A stretch of 64,000 nucleotides of DNA from Bacteroidetes bacterium HGW-Bacteroidetes-4 (GTDB lineage: Bacteria > Bacteroidota > Bacteroidia > Bacteroidales > SZUA-534): positions 62,001-126,000 of the forward strand of contig PHDD01000007.1 in NCBI GenBank assembly GCA_002840905.1, written 5' to 3'. Below are positions 34,981-43,925 of the stretch, one piece after another. The translations under genes and the position numbers were made by a program. Position 1 is the stretch's first letter. Every line of letters starts with the position of its first letter. The notes under the pieces were generated by a model, which was not told the DNA's origin, did no database searches, and saw only the letters and a list, made by a program, of their open reading frames with translations.

Positions 34981-36606
34981 ATGAACGGAAATTTTGCATT
35001 TTTAGATTATCTGGTATTTGCCATTTACGCCGTGGTTATCCTTTCAGTGGGGCTCTTTGTGTCGCGTAATAAAAAAGGACAGGAGAAAACTGCCGAAGAT
35101 TATTTTCTGGCAGGAAAATCATTACCCTGGTGGGCTATAGGTGCCTCGCTTATTGCTGCTAATATTTCAGCTGAGCAATTCATTGGCATGTCGGGTTCCG
35201 GGTTTAAAGTGGGCTTGGCCATTGCCTCTTATGAATGGATGGCTGCCATTACACTTTTAATTGTGGCCAAGTATTTTCTTCCCATTTTTATTAAACAGGG
35301 GCTTTATACCATTCCCGAATTTGTTGAAAAACGTTTCAATACCTCGTTAAAGACCATATTGGCAGTATTTTGGATAGCGCTATTCGTTTTTGTAAATCTG
35401 ACATCAGTGCTCTATTTGGGAGGTAAAGCTTTGGATACGGTATTGGGAGGAGGAACCGGTGAAAGTGTTGTTCCCTTCATGATAGGTTTAGCGCTGTTTG
35501 CTGCTGCTTATTCGGTTTGGGGTGGACTTTCTGCAGTAGCTTGGACCGATGTTATTCAAGTAGTTTTATTGGTTGTAGGTGGTTTAATAACAACTATCAT
35601 TGCTTTAAATCATGTAACTCCCGATGGAGGGGCCTTCAATGGTTTAGCTCATGTTTTTGATGTGTCCAACGATAAATTCCATATGATTATTAAAAAAGAC
35701 AATCCGGAATTTATGAATTTACCGGGAATTGCCGTATTAATTGGTGGAATGTGGGTAGCTAACCTGTATTATTGGGGATTCAATCAATACATTATTCAAC
35801 GTGCATTGGCTGCTAAGTCCTTAAAAGAAGCTCAGCGTGGTATTGCATTTGCCGGATTCCTAAAATTAATTGTCCCCTTAATTGTTGTGGTACCCGGAAT
35901 CATTGCTTATGTAATGTACCAGGAAAACATTGCCGGTGCCGGAGCCGTTTTTTCCGATGCCATTGGAGCTAATAATGACCATGCTTATCCCTGGCTAATA
36001 GGTAACTTTGTTCCCGTAGGTTTAAAAGGTCTGGTTGTTGCAGCTCTATCTGCGGCTATTGTTTCTTCACTTGCATCTATGTTAAATTCAACATCTACCA
36101 TATTTACCATGGATATTTACAAACCTTACATCAATAAAACCGCAACAAACAAACAATTGGTTGGTGTAGGGCGACTAACTGTAATTGTAGCTTTATTAGT
36201 GGCTACTTCTTTGGCTAATACCATGGGTTCCATACCACAAATGTTTCAGTACATTCAAGAGTATACCGGTGTGGTTAGTCCGGGTATCCTGGCTGTATTT
36301 TTAATGGGTCTTTTCTGGAAAAAAACCAATGTAAAAGGAGCTATTGTTGGTGTTTTATCATCCATTCCGGTGGCTCTGGCATTAAAATTTTTACCTTTGG
36401 AAATGCCATTCCTCGATCAAATGCTTTATACACTGCTAATTACCATGGTTGTAATTGTTGGCGTATCGCTGAACAGCGGAAAGGGTGATGACGATCCTAA
36501 AAGCATTCCACTGTTGCCTGAGATTTTTGCTACTGGTAAAAATTTTAATATCAGCGCTTATATCATGCTGATTATTGTTGTTGTATTATACACTGTTTTT
36601 TGGTAG
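34981..36606 (+). CDS. Sodium/sugar symporter, SGLT (SSS) family
   Basis: A polytopic inner-membrane transporter of 541 residues with about 13-14 helices. The SSS signature region is visible near the start (AEDYFLAGKSLPWWAIGASLIAANISAEQFIGMSGSGF is split across 35-72). YYWGFNQYIIQRAL (~262), containing the conserved sugar-binding-type Gln/Asn residues, matches the SGLT branch. The position between galE and galM indicates galactose or glucose as substrate; this rests on context. A strong terminator follows. Confidence 0.92.
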   Translation: MNGNFAFLDYLVFAIYAVVILSVGLFVSRNKKGQEKTAEDYFLAGKSLPWWAIGASLIAANISAEQFIGMSGSGFKVGLAIASYEWMAAITLLIVAKYFLPIFIKQGLYTIPEFVEKRFNTSLKTILAVFWIALFVFVNLTSVLYLGGKALDTVLGGGTGESVVPFMIGLALFAAAYSVWGGLSAVAWTDVIQVVLLVVGGLITTIIALNHVTPDGGAFNGLAHVFDVSNDKFHMIIKKDNPEFMNLPGIAVLIGGMWVANLYYWGFNQYIIQRALAAKSLKEAQRGIAFAGFLKLIVPLIVVVPGIIAYVMYQENIAGAGAVFSDAIGANNDHAYPWLIGNFVPVGLKGLVVAALSAAIVSSLASMLNSTSTIFTMDIYKPYINKTATNKQLVGVGRLTVIVALLVATSLANTMGSIPQMFQYIQEYTGVVSPGILAVFLMGLFWKKTNVKGAIVGVLSSIPVALALKFLPLEMPFLDQMLYTLLITMVVIVGVSLNSGKGDDDPKSIPLLPEIFATGKNFNISAYIMLIIVVVLYTVFW

Positions 36607-36648
36607 TTAACAATACAATCCTTTAGGGATGATTCACTTTGTAAAGTT

Positions 36649-36687
36649 CGCTGATCAGCCTGATTAAAGTGCCGATCAGCGTTTTTT
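36649..36687 (+). terminator. Terminator after the symporter gene
   Basis: Perfect 8-base arms CGCTGATC/GATCAGCG (36649-36656 and 36674-36681) followed by a T run. It ends the galE-symporter transcript before galM. Confidence 0.85.
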
Positions 36688-36752
36688 AATTTAAACAACA
36701 ATATGGATTGATTTTGCCTTATTTTTTTTAAAACTCACTTAATTAACTATTT

Positions 36753-37766
36753 ATGAAATTAAAAAGCTACTTTTTACGCAATACAAACGGAGTCGAAATT
36801 GAATTTTTATCTTTGGGTGGAAAAATTAAGGCAATTAAAATCCCAGACGGTCCGGCTAAAATAGATATTGCATTAGGATATGACAAACCAGAAGACTATG
36901 TAGTGGGTGATGCTTATATGGGAGCTATTTGCGGACGCTTTGCCAATCGTATTGATATGGGACGTTTTAATCTGAAAGGGCAAACCATTCAATTGGCGCA
37001 AAACGATAGAACAAATCACTTGCATGGTGGAAATAATGGATTTAACTCCTTAATATGGAAAGTTGAAAAAACAGATTTAAAAAATTACGAAAGCGCTTAT
37101 AAACTAAGCCTTTTAAGTGCCGATGGAGACGAAAACTATCCGGGGAACCTTGAAGTGAATGTAGTTTATGCCTTGAGCCACAACAATGAATTTCTTATCG
37201 ATATTAAAGCTACAACTGATAAACCAACTCCTGTAAATCTGACCAGTCATCCTTATTTTAATTTAAATGGAGTAGGAAATGGAAAGATTTTTAATCATGA
37301 ACTCTGTATAAATTCCGACGCATTTACTCCATTAAACGAAGTTTCTGTTCCTACCGGAGAAATTCGTTCCATTAAAAACACACCGTTAGATTTTACAAGC
37401 CCGGTAAGACTAGGCGATGTAATAAATAGTGCTTATGAACAAATAAAACTTGTAAACGGACTCGATCACAACTGGGTGCTTAAAAAAGGTAAAGGTGCAA
37501 TGGTGAAGGCGGCTGTTCTTAGCGAACCCAAATCGGGAAGAAGCATTGAGGTGTTCACGACTCAGCCCGGATTACAGGTTTACACATCGATGCATTTTGA
37601 TGGAACTGAAACCGGAAAAGGAGGTATTCCATTTTCATCTTATGGTGCAGTTGCTATTGAAGCGCAAAACTTTCCCGACGCCCCAAATAAAAATCATTTT
37701 CCTAATTCAATTTTAAATCCAGGTGAAATCTATCATGAAGTAATAATTTATAAGTTTGGATTTTAA
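36753..37766 (+). CDS. galM: Aldose 1-epimerase (mutarotase)
   Basis: Converts beta- to alpha-galactose so that galactokinase can act. 337 residues, no signal peptide, hence cytoplasmic. Catalytic landmarks are present: NHLHGGNNGFN (~91, His), SHPYFNLNG (~166, His), and the C-terminal Glu in AIEAQNFPDAPN (~305). It belongs to the galactose module by position, but a terminator lies in front of it, so it needs its own promoter in the 146-base gap; none with a clean TAnnTTTG box was seen. Confidence 0.95.
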   Translation: MKLKSYFLRNTNGVEIEFLSLGGKIKAIKIPDGPAKIDIALGYDKPEDYVVGDAYMGAICGRFANRIDMGRFNLKGQTIQLAQNDRTNHLHGGNNGFNSLIWKVEKTDLKNYESAYKLSLLSADGDENYPGNLEVNVVYALSHNNEFLIDIKATTDKPTPVNLTSHPYFNLNGVGNGKIFNHELCINSDAFTPLNEVSVPTGEIRSIKNTPLDFTSPVRLGDVINSAYEQIKLVNGLDHNWVLKKGKGAMVKAAVLSEPKSGRSIEVFTTQPGLQVYTSMHFDGTETGKGGIPFSSYGAVAIEAQNFPDAPNKNHFPNSILNPGEIYHEVIIYKFGF

Positions 37767-37889
37767 TCAGCTAAATCAAATTTGTATCGGAATATATCGT
37801 TAAAGTGCTTATGAAATGAAATATTATTGTAGTATTTAGCTTCAAACATAAATTATAATGTAATTATTTGTTATTTATTTAATATTTCA

Positions 37890-37920
37890 TTTGTTTATTA
37901 AAAAATTACTTTCATCTTTG
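37890..37920 (+). promoter_or_regulatory. Promoter of the aromatic amino acid operon
   Basis: TTTG (37890-37893), 19-base spacer, CATCTTTG (37913-37920), which is TAnnTTTG with one mismatch. The predicted start near 37927 puts the leader-peptide ATG about 12 bases into the mRNA. The preceding 37767-37889 holds no gene. Confidence 0.6.
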
Positions 37921-37938
37921 TGTATCGAAAATTTGATT

Positions 37939-38019
37939 ATGAAAAAACCTAACGGACATACTTCTTTTTATTATTTCTTTTATTTCTGGGGAAGTAAAAC
38001 CGGGGTTTTATATGTGTAA
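37939..38019 (+). CDS. Aromatic-rich leader peptide of the attenuator
   Basis: A 26-codon ORF, ATG at 37939 and TAA at 38017, too short for ordinary gene finding. Residues 10-17 are FYYFFYFW, eight aromatic residues in a row covering Phe, Tyr and Trp, with another Tyr near the end. It lies just after a promoter and just before a terminator hairpin and the aromatic operon. The role is regulatory: ribosomes stall on these codons when charged aromatic tRNAs are scarce. It is directly analogous to the pheA and trp leader peptides of enterobacteria, but reads all three aromatic amino acids. Confidence 0.85.
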   Translation: MKKPNGHTSFYYFFYFWGSKTGVLYV

Positions 38020-38068
38020 ATTAAAGCAAACAGTATAATTGAAACCCCGCCCAAAAGCGGGGTTTTTT
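37999..38068 (+). promoter_or_regulatory. Transcription attenuator: antiterminator and terminator
   Basis: The terminator stem is AAACCCCGC/GCGGGGTTT (38042-38050 and 38057-38065) with a CCAAAA loop and a T run. A competing segment CGGGGTTT at 38001-38008 copies the 3' arm and can pair with 38042-38048 instead. That segment is inside the end of the leader ORF. A ribosome stalled on the aromatic codons (37966-37989) leaves it free to form the antiterminator, while a ribosome reaching the stop codon at 38017 covers it and lets the terminator form. Confidence 0.8.
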
Positions 38069-38082
38069 GTTAAATAAAAGTT

Positions 38083-38967
38083 ATGAAAAGTGAAAACTCT
38101 GAAGTAATGACAGTGCATAAAGTAGCCATTCAAGGGGGCCACGGTGCTTTCCACGAAATTGCTGCCCGCTCGTTTTTTCCAAATGCTCGCCTCGATTTAA
38201 TTCCCTGTGAAACCTTTGAACAAATTACCGATATGCTTGTCCGCCAAGAAATTGATTATGGAATAATGGCCATTGAAAATACGGTTGCAGGTAGTTTAAT
38301 TCCCAATTATGCCTTAATCCGCGAAACACCGGTAAAAATAATAGGTGAAAAATACCTGCGAATTAAACAAAACCTGCTGGCTTTACCAGGTCAAAAAATT
38401 GAAGACTTAACCGAAGTGCATTCACATTATATGGCTATAGCGCAAACCCGAAAATTTTTCAACCAATATCCTCATATAAAATTGGTTGAATCGGCTGATA
38501 CGGCACTAAGTGCAAAAAAAATTCAGGAAAAAAAACTGGTAGGTAAAGGAGCCATTGCCAGCGATCTTGCTGCAACATTGTATGGCCTCGAAATACTGGC
38601 TGCGGGTATAGAAACCAATAAAAGGAACTATACCCGTTTTTTGATCCTGAATCACAAAGATAACTTCGATTATGTGGTAGAAACCCGGAATAAAGCTTCG
38701 CTCTGTTTCAGTCTTCCTCACCATAAAGGAAGTTTATCGCAGGTGCTAAGTATTCTGGCTTTTTACGACCATAACCTGACCAAAATTCAAAGTATGCCCA
38801 TTGTGGGACAAGAGTTCAAGTATTTTTTCTATGTCGATTTAACATTCGACAGTTTTGAACGCTACCAGCAAAGTATTAGTGCCATAACACCTTTGGTAGT
38901 CGATTTACAGATTTTAGGTGAATATCAATATGGCATCGATTCATTAGAAACCATTCATAACCAATAA
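38083..38967 (+). CDS. pheA: Prephenate dehydratase
   Basis: Converts prephenate to phenylpyruvate. 294 residues with a PDT domain (~10-190: GGHGAFHEIAARSFFP, IENTVAGSL, NYTRFLIL with the catalytic Thr before Arg) and a C-terminal ACT domain (~205-285) for feedback by phenylalanine. There is no fused chorismate mutase; that activity is on the DAHP synthase gene of the same operon. It is the first structural gene after the attenuator. An internal ATG at 38107, right before the conserved region, is an alternative start. The aminotransferase starts two bases after its stop. Confidence 0.94.
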   Translation: MKSENSEVMTVHKVAIQGGHGAFHEIAARSFFPNARLDLIPCETFEQITDMLVRQEIDYGIMAIENTVAGSLIPNYALIRETPVKIIGEKYLRIKQNLLALPGQKIEDLTEVHSHYMAIAQTRKFFNQYPHIKLVESADTALSAKKIQEKKLVGKGAIASDLAATLYGLEILAAGIETNKRNYTRFLILNHKDNFDYVVETRNKASLCFSLPHHKGSLSQVLSILAFYDHNLTKIQSMPIVGQEFKYFFYVDLTFDSFERYQQSISAITPLVVDLQILGEYQYGIDSLETIHNQ

Positions 38968-38969
38968 TT

Positions 38970-40142
38970 ATGATACAAGCTGCTCAAAGAACCCAGCAGG
39001 TAAGCGAATACTATTTCTCGCAAAAACTGCAGCAAATTGATGATATGAACCGTCGCGGTGAAACAGTGATAAATTTGGGGATAGGGAACCCCGATATGCT
39101 TCCACCAGCCGATGCACTGGAATTATTGTCCCAAAAAGTGCTCGAACCCGGGGTTCACGGTTACCAAAGCTACAAAGGGATTCCCGAACTTCGTCAGGCT
39201 TTTGCCAATTGGTACGAGAAATATTATAAAGTTATGCTCGATCCCAACCAGGAAGTGCTTCCACTGATGGGCTCAAAAGAAGGAATAATGCATATATCAC
39301 TGGCGTTTTTAAATCCCGGCGATGCAGTGCTAATACCTAATCCCGGTTATCCTACATATAGTTCAGTGTCGCAAATGGTTGGCGCTAAAATAATAGAATA
39401 TCAATTGAATGAAGCCAACAATTGGTATCCCAATTTTGAAGCATTAGAGGAAATTGATTTATCGCAGGTAAAACTTATGTGGGTAAATTATCCACACATG
39501 CCAACCGGACAGCCTGCCAGTAAAGAATTGTTTCAAAAACTGGTTGATTTTGGACAAAAGCATCAAATTCTTATATGCAATGATAATCCCTATAGTTTTA
39601 TTCTTAATGAACATCCTCTGAGCATTTTATCGATTCCGGGTGCTAAAAATATTGCATTGGAATTAAATTCGCTTAGCAAATCGCATAATATGGCGGGTTT
39701 TCGAATAGGAATGGTTGCCGGTGATCCGGAATACATAAACCATATCCTTAAAATGAAAAGCAACATGGACTCGGGTATGTATAAACCTATGCAAATGGCA
39801 GCAGCAAGGGCTCTTGAGAGTTCTCAGGAATGGTTCAATACCATCAACGAAACTTATGCCCAGCGGCGTAAGTTAGTATATCAGATTTTCGATTTACTCG
39901 AAACTACCTACGATAAAAATCAGACCGGGATGTTTTTATGGGCTAAAATTCCTAATAAGTTTAACGATGCATTTGAATTCTCCGATGAAATTTTAAAAGA
40001 AGCAAAGGTTTTTATTACACCGGGCTCCATATTTGGGTCCAATGGAAAACGATTTGCCCGTATATCACTTTGCAGCAACAATGAATTGTTAAATCAGGCT
40101 TTAATGCGTTTAAAGGCGGTTACCATAACATTAAATAAATAA
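38970..40142 (+). CDS. Fold-type I aminotransferase, probably aromatic
   Basis: A class I/II PLP aminotransferase of 390 residues. The Schiff-base lysine is Lys237 in SLSKSHNMAGFRIG. Other landmarks are GIGNPDMLPP (~32), NPGYPTYSS (~126), CNDNPYSFI (~200) and the carboxylate-binding Arg in FARISLCSNNE (~366). Position between pheA and tyrA points to transamination of phenylpyruvate and 4-hydroxyphenylpyruvate, the last step to Phe and Tyr. A broader substrate range, for example aspartate or diaminopimelate-type acceptors, cannot be excluded. The gaps on either side are 2 and 10 bases. Confidence 0.85.
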   Translation: MIQAAQRTQQVSEYYFSQKLQQIDDMNRRGETVINLGIGNPDMLPPADALELLSQKVLEPGVHGYQSYKGIPELRQAFANWYEKYYKVMLDPNQEVLPLMGSKEGIMHISLAFLNPGDAVLIPNPGYPTYSSVSQMVGAKIIEYQLNEANNWYPNFEALEEIDLSQVKLMWVNYPHMPTGQPASKELFQKLVDFGQKHQILICNDNPYSFILNEHPLSILSIPGAKNIALELNSLSKSHNMAGFRIGMVAGDPEYINHILKMKSNMDSGMYKPMQMAAARALESSQEWFNTINETYAQRRKLVYQIFDLLETTYDKNQTGMFLWAKIPNKFNDAFEFSDEILKEAKVFITPGSIFGSNGKRFARISLCSNNELLNQALMRLKAVTITLNK

Positions 40143-40152
40143 TAGAAATTAC

Positions 40153-40995
40153 ATGATAATAACAATTATAGGATTAGGATTAATGGGAGGCTCCGCGGCT
40201 ATTGATTTACGCAAGCGGGGAATAGCTTCTCATATAATTGGAGTCGATACCGATAAGATTAATGCCAATGCGGCTCTAAACATTGGTTTTGTTGATGAAT
40301 TACTCGACATGGAATCGGCTGTTAAAAATGCAGAATTTGTTATTGTGGCAATACCGGTCGATGCTGCATTGCTGGTGCTTCCCAAAGTACTCGATTGGGT
40401 CGACAAGCAAGTGGTTACCGATATGTGTTCAACAAAAGGAAAATTATTGGAATGGGTAAAATACCATCCCAAAAGAAGAAATTATGTAGCAGCTCATCCC
40501 ATGGCCGGGACTGAGTTCTCAGGTCCCTGGGCAGCCATTTCGGGCTTGTTCGATGGTAAAGCGGTTATTCTTTGTGATACCGAAGACAGTGACATACGTG
40601 CTGTTGCTACAACCAAACGAATTTTCGAAACATTAAATATGCGTGTCATTTATATGAATGGTGCCAATCACGATGTGCATGCGGCTTATATTTCGCACAT
40701 TTCGCATATCAGTTCATTTGCCCTGGCACTTACGGTACTCGAAAAAGAGAAAAATGAAAAACATATTTTCGATTTGGCCAGTGGGGGATTTGATTCGACT
40801 GTTCGTTTAGCCAAGAGCTCAGCTGAAATGTGGACCCCAATTTTTGGTCAGAACAAGGAGAATGTACTTACCGTTTTAGAAACCTACATTAGCAAACTAA
40901 AGGATTTTAAAAAGACCATCGAAAACGACGATGCCGAAAAACTGGCAAAATTAATCAAAGAATCGAATCAAATCAGACGCATACTTTTTAAATAG
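40153..40995 (+). CDS. tyrA: Prephenate dehydrogenase
   Basis: Oxidatively decarboxylates prephenate to 4-hydroxyphenylpyruvate for tyrosine. 280 residues: the Rossmann motif GLGLMGGSAAIDLRKRG is at the N-terminus, and the prephenate-binding helical domain carries HPMAGTEFSGPWAA (~114) and SHISHISSFALAL (~178). There is no fused chorismate mutase or ACT domain, so it is probably not directly inhibited by tyrosine through an ACT site. It is the third gene of the attenuated operon. Confidence 0.94.
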   Translation: MIITIIGLGLMGGSAAIDLRKRGIASHIIGVDTDKINANAALNIGFVDELLDMESAVKNAEFVIVAIPVDAALLVLPKVLDWVDKQVVTDMCSTKGKLLEWVKYHPKRRNYVAAHPMAGTEFSGPWAAISGLFDGKAVILCDTEDSDIRAVATTKRIFETLNMRVIYMNGANHDVHAAYISHISHISSFALALTVLEKEKNEKHIFDLASGGFDSTVRLAKSSAEMWTPIFGQNKENVLTVLETYISKLKDFKKTIENDDAEKLAKLIKESNQIRRILFK

Positions 40996-41060
40996 CTGTT
41001 TTTCATAATAAAAAGATGCAATTATCAAATCTAAATAGTAATTTCAAATTTTAAAGTCAT

Positions 41061-42146
41061 ATGAACGCCATTTTGAAACATGCATTTAAAGGTTGGGAAC
41101 TCGAAAATCCCGACCGTCCACTAATAATTGCTGGACCATGTAGTGCTGAATCCGAAGAGCAGATCCTTGATACGGCACGTCAGTTAAAAGCTATGAATAT
41201 ACAGGTTTTCCGTGCAGGTATCTGGAAACCACGAACCCGACCCAACTCCTTTGAAGGTGTCGGAAGCATCGGCCTAGAATGGTTAAAACTGGTGCAAAAA
41301 GAAGTCGGCATGAAGGTTTCAACTGAAGTGGCCAATGTAAAACACGTTTACGAAGCGCTTCGTTATGGCGTCGATATTATCTGGATAGGAGCCCGTACAT
41401 CGGCCAACCCCTTTGCCATGCAGGAAATTGCCGATGCTTTAAAAGGTGTTGATATTCCGGTTTTTGTTAAAAATCCGGTAAATCCCGATGTAGATTTGTG
41501 GATGGGAGCCATTGAGCGAATTCAGGGTGCTGGCATAACACGTGTGGGAGCCATTCACCGGGGTTTTTCTACTTTTGACAAAACACGTTATCGCAATGCC
41601 CCACAATGGCAATTACCTATTGAGTTACGTCGAAAAATGCCGGACATTCCCATGATTTGCGATCCAAGCCATATTGGAGGGCGACGCGATATCCTGCAAG
41701 AAATTTCACAAAAAGCACTCGACCTGAACTACGATGGATTAATCATTGAAACCCATTGCAATCCCGATAAAGCCTGGAGCGATGCTAAGCAGCAAATAAC
41801 GCCAAACGATTTAAGCAAATTGCTGGGAAAATTGGTGCTGCGTAACGTTAATACCGATAATCCGGTATTTCTACATACTTTAGAGGATTTACGCCAACAA
41901 ATTGATAAATTCGACGATGAATTGCTGACCATTATTGAAGAACGTATGAAAGTGGCCGAAAAAATTGGAGAATACAAGAAGATAAACAACATCACCATTT
42001 TACAACCCGATCGTTGGCAAGAGATTCTAAATAAGGTGCTTGAAAAAGGCAAGAATCGCGATTTAAGCGATGATTTCCTGATTGGTTTGTTTAAAGCAAT
42101 ACATCAGGAATCCATCAATAAACAAACCCGAATAATGAACGATTAG
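41061..42146 (+). CDS. Bifunctional DAHP synthase/chorismate mutase
   Basis: Makes DAHP from phosphoenolpyruvate and erythrose-4-phosphate, the entry step, and also rearranges chorismate to prephenate. The N-terminal type Ibeta DAHP synthase (1-265) has LIIAGPCSAESEEQI, FRAGIWKPRTRPNSFEG, and the metal ligands in CDPSHIGGRRD and IETHCNPDKA. The C-terminal AroQ chorismate mutase (~275-355) has LRQQIDKFDDELLTIIEERM and the catalytic Lys/Arg pattern. Fusing both lets chorismate-mutase ligands control DAHP synthase, as known for this architecture. It lies 65 bases after tyrA. Confidence 0.95.
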   Translation: MNAILKHAFKGWELENPDRPLIIAGPCSAESEEQILDTARQLKAMNIQVFRAGIWKPRTRPNSFEGVGSIGLEWLKLVQKEVGMKVSTEVANVKHVYEALRYGVDIIWIGARTSANPFAMQEIADALKGVDIPVFVKNPVNPDVDLWMGAIERIQGAGITRVGAIHRGFSTFDKTRYRNAPQWQLPIELRRKMPDIPMICDPSHIGGRRDILQEISQKALDLNYDGLIIETHCNPDKAWSDAKQQITPNDLSKLLGKLVLRNVNTDNPVFLHTLEDLRQQIDKFDDELLTIIEERMKVAEKIGEYKKINNITILQPDRWQEILNKVLEKGKNRDLSDDFLIGLFKAIHQESINKQTRIMND

Positions 42147-42211
42147 AATAGGAATCTTAAAACGGTAAAAAATAATCAAATTAAAAAGCTTTATAAAACC
42201 TAAAATAGAGC

Positions 42212-43234
42212 ATGAAAAAACTTATCATTAACGGAGAACTCTCCAATTCAGAACTGCTGATTGGCGAAAGCTTTCAGAATTTTACGCAGTATTTACCCAA
42301 AAAACAACCAATTATTGTTCTTACTGACGATAAGATTCATGCGCTTTATGGTTCCTATTTTAATGACTATCAAACCATTGTTATTGGACAAACCGAGAAA
42401 GTAAAAACCCTGTCAACTGTTGAAGCTGTTATTAACCAGTTAACCGAATTTGAAGCCGACCGCAGTACCTTTTTATTGGTAGTTGGAGGTGGTATTGTTT
42501 GTGATATTGGCGGGTTTGTTGCATCCATTTACATGCGGGGAATTGAGTTTGGTTTTATTTCAACCACACTATTATCGCAGGTTGATGCCAGTGTTGGAGG
42601 AAAAAATGGGGTGAATTTCAGCGGTTATAAAAACATAATCGGAACTTTCAATCAGCCCAAATTTGTTATATGCGATCCACAAATGCTAAAAACCCTCAAG
42701 CACGATGAACTAATCAATGGTTTTGCCGAGATTGTAAAACATACGCTGATTGCTGATAAAAATATGTTTCATTGGTTAAGCCAGCATTTCGAAAAAGCAT
42801 TGAGTCTGGATTTCGATACCATTGAAAAACTCGTATTTAACTCTGTTTCTATTAAGGCTTCAATTGTTAATAATGACGAGAAAGAACAAGGTGAGCGTCG
42901 AAAGTTGAATCTGGGACATACCTATGGACATGCCATTGAAAAAGTATTTCAATTGTCGCACGGTAATGCAGTAAGTATTGGTTTGGTGGTAGCTGCCAGA
43001 TTGTCGATGGAAAAAGGATTTTTAAGCTCCGGTGATTTTCAGCAAATTATACAATTATTAAAGAATCTGAAACTGCCTGTTGATATTCCTGATAATCAGG
43101 AAAAGGTATTGCAAGCATTGACCATGGATAAAAAGCGGGAAGGAAAGCTGGTTCATTTTATACTTATTGATGAAATTGGCCAGGCCCGAATAGAACCCAT
43201 TGAATTGGAAGTATTGCAAAAAATGCTAATTTAA
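42212..43234 (+). CDS. aroB: 3-dehydroquinate synthase
   Basis: Second shikimate-pathway step, DAHP to 3-dehydroquinate, with NAD and a divalent metal. 340 residues, slightly short for the family. NAD-binding VVGGGIVCDIGGFVAS is near 93, followed by STTLLSQVDASVGGKNGVN (~125). Metal ligands lie in GFAEIVKHTLI (Glu, ~171) and in LNLGHTYGHAIE (His, ~234 and ~238). It is the fifth gene of the aromatic operon. Confidence 0.95.
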   Translation: MKKLIINGELSNSELLIGESFQNFTQYLPKKQPIIVLTDDKIHALYGSYFNDYQTIVIGQTEKVKTLSTVEAVINQLTEFEADRSTFLLVVGGGIVCDIGGFVASIYMRGIEFGFISTTLLSQVDASVGGKNGVNFSGYKNIIGTFNQPKFVICDPQMLKTLKHDELINGFAEIVKHTLIADKNMFHWLSQHFEKALSLDFDTIEKLVFNSVSIKASIVNNDEKEQGERRKLNLGHTYGHAIEKVFQLSHGNAVSIGLVVAARLSMEKGFLSSGDFQQIIQLLKNLKLPVDIPDNQEKVLQALTMDKKREGKLVHFILIDEIGQARIEPIELEVLQKMLI

Positions 43235-43266
43235 TCGCAAATTTATAATATTTTAAAAATACCATT

Positions 43267-43896
43267 ATGCTTTGTCGTTCTGTAGCATTACAAGGGCTCG
43301 AAAATATAAAAAAGGCCATCGATGGAGCCACTTTGGCTGAAATTCGCATCGAAAAATCGAACTTAACCATCCCCGAAGTTAAAGAATTGTTTAGCTACCA
43401 TAAAAATCTGATAGCTACCTGCAGGCCGGTTGGAATTAGCAAACAGGAACGTAAAGAGCTGTTAATGTCCGCTATTGAGGGCGGAGCACAATGGATTGAT
43501 CTTGAAATTGAATCTGATTTTGAATATTGCAGCAGCCTTTTGGCTTTTGCAAAAGAAAAGGGATGTAAAGTTATTGTTTCGTATCATAACTATAATTACA
43601 CACCCGATTCTTTCCTGCTATGCAAAGTGGTAAACGAAGCACGTAAAAAACAAGCCGACCTGGTAAAAATAGCCACTCAGGTAAACGATAAAGCAGATAA
43701 TGCTCGCTTACTTTGTTTGTATAATCAGGGAATTCCGATAATTGCCATAGGAATGGGGCCACTTGGAAAAATAACCCGGATTGCCGCACTTGAGTTGGGA
43801 GCTCCTTTTACCTTTGTAAGTATGGACGATAATTCAAAAACCGCCCCGGGGCAGTTGAGTGAAGAACAAATGAGAAATATTTTAAATAGCTTATAA
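43267..43896 (+). CDS. aroD: 3-dehydroquinate dehydratase, type I
   Basis: Dehydrates 3-dehydroquinate to 3-dehydroshikimate through a Schiff base. At 209 residues it is a compact type I enzyme (E. coli 252). Conserved residues are visible: LIATCRPVG (~54), the catalytic His in VIVSYHNYN (~106), the Schiff-base Lys in DLVKIATQ (~137), and GMGPLGKITR (~165). Type II (AroQ) enzymes are more common in many bacteria, so the type I form is worth noting. The spacing to neighbours is about 30 bases on each side. Confidence 0.92.
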   Translation: MLCRSVALQGLENIKKAIDGATLAEIRIEKSNLTIPEVKELFSYHKNLIATCRPVGISKQERKELLMSAIEGGAQWIDLEIESDFEYCSSLLAFAKEKGCKVIVSYHNYNYTPDSFLLCKVVNEARKKQADLVKIATQVNDKADNARLLCLYNQGIPIIAIGMGPLGKITRIAALELGAPFTFVSMDDNSKTAPGQLSEEQMRNILNSL

Positions 43897-43925
43897 TCTG
43901 TTTTATATATATATTACTTAATTTA

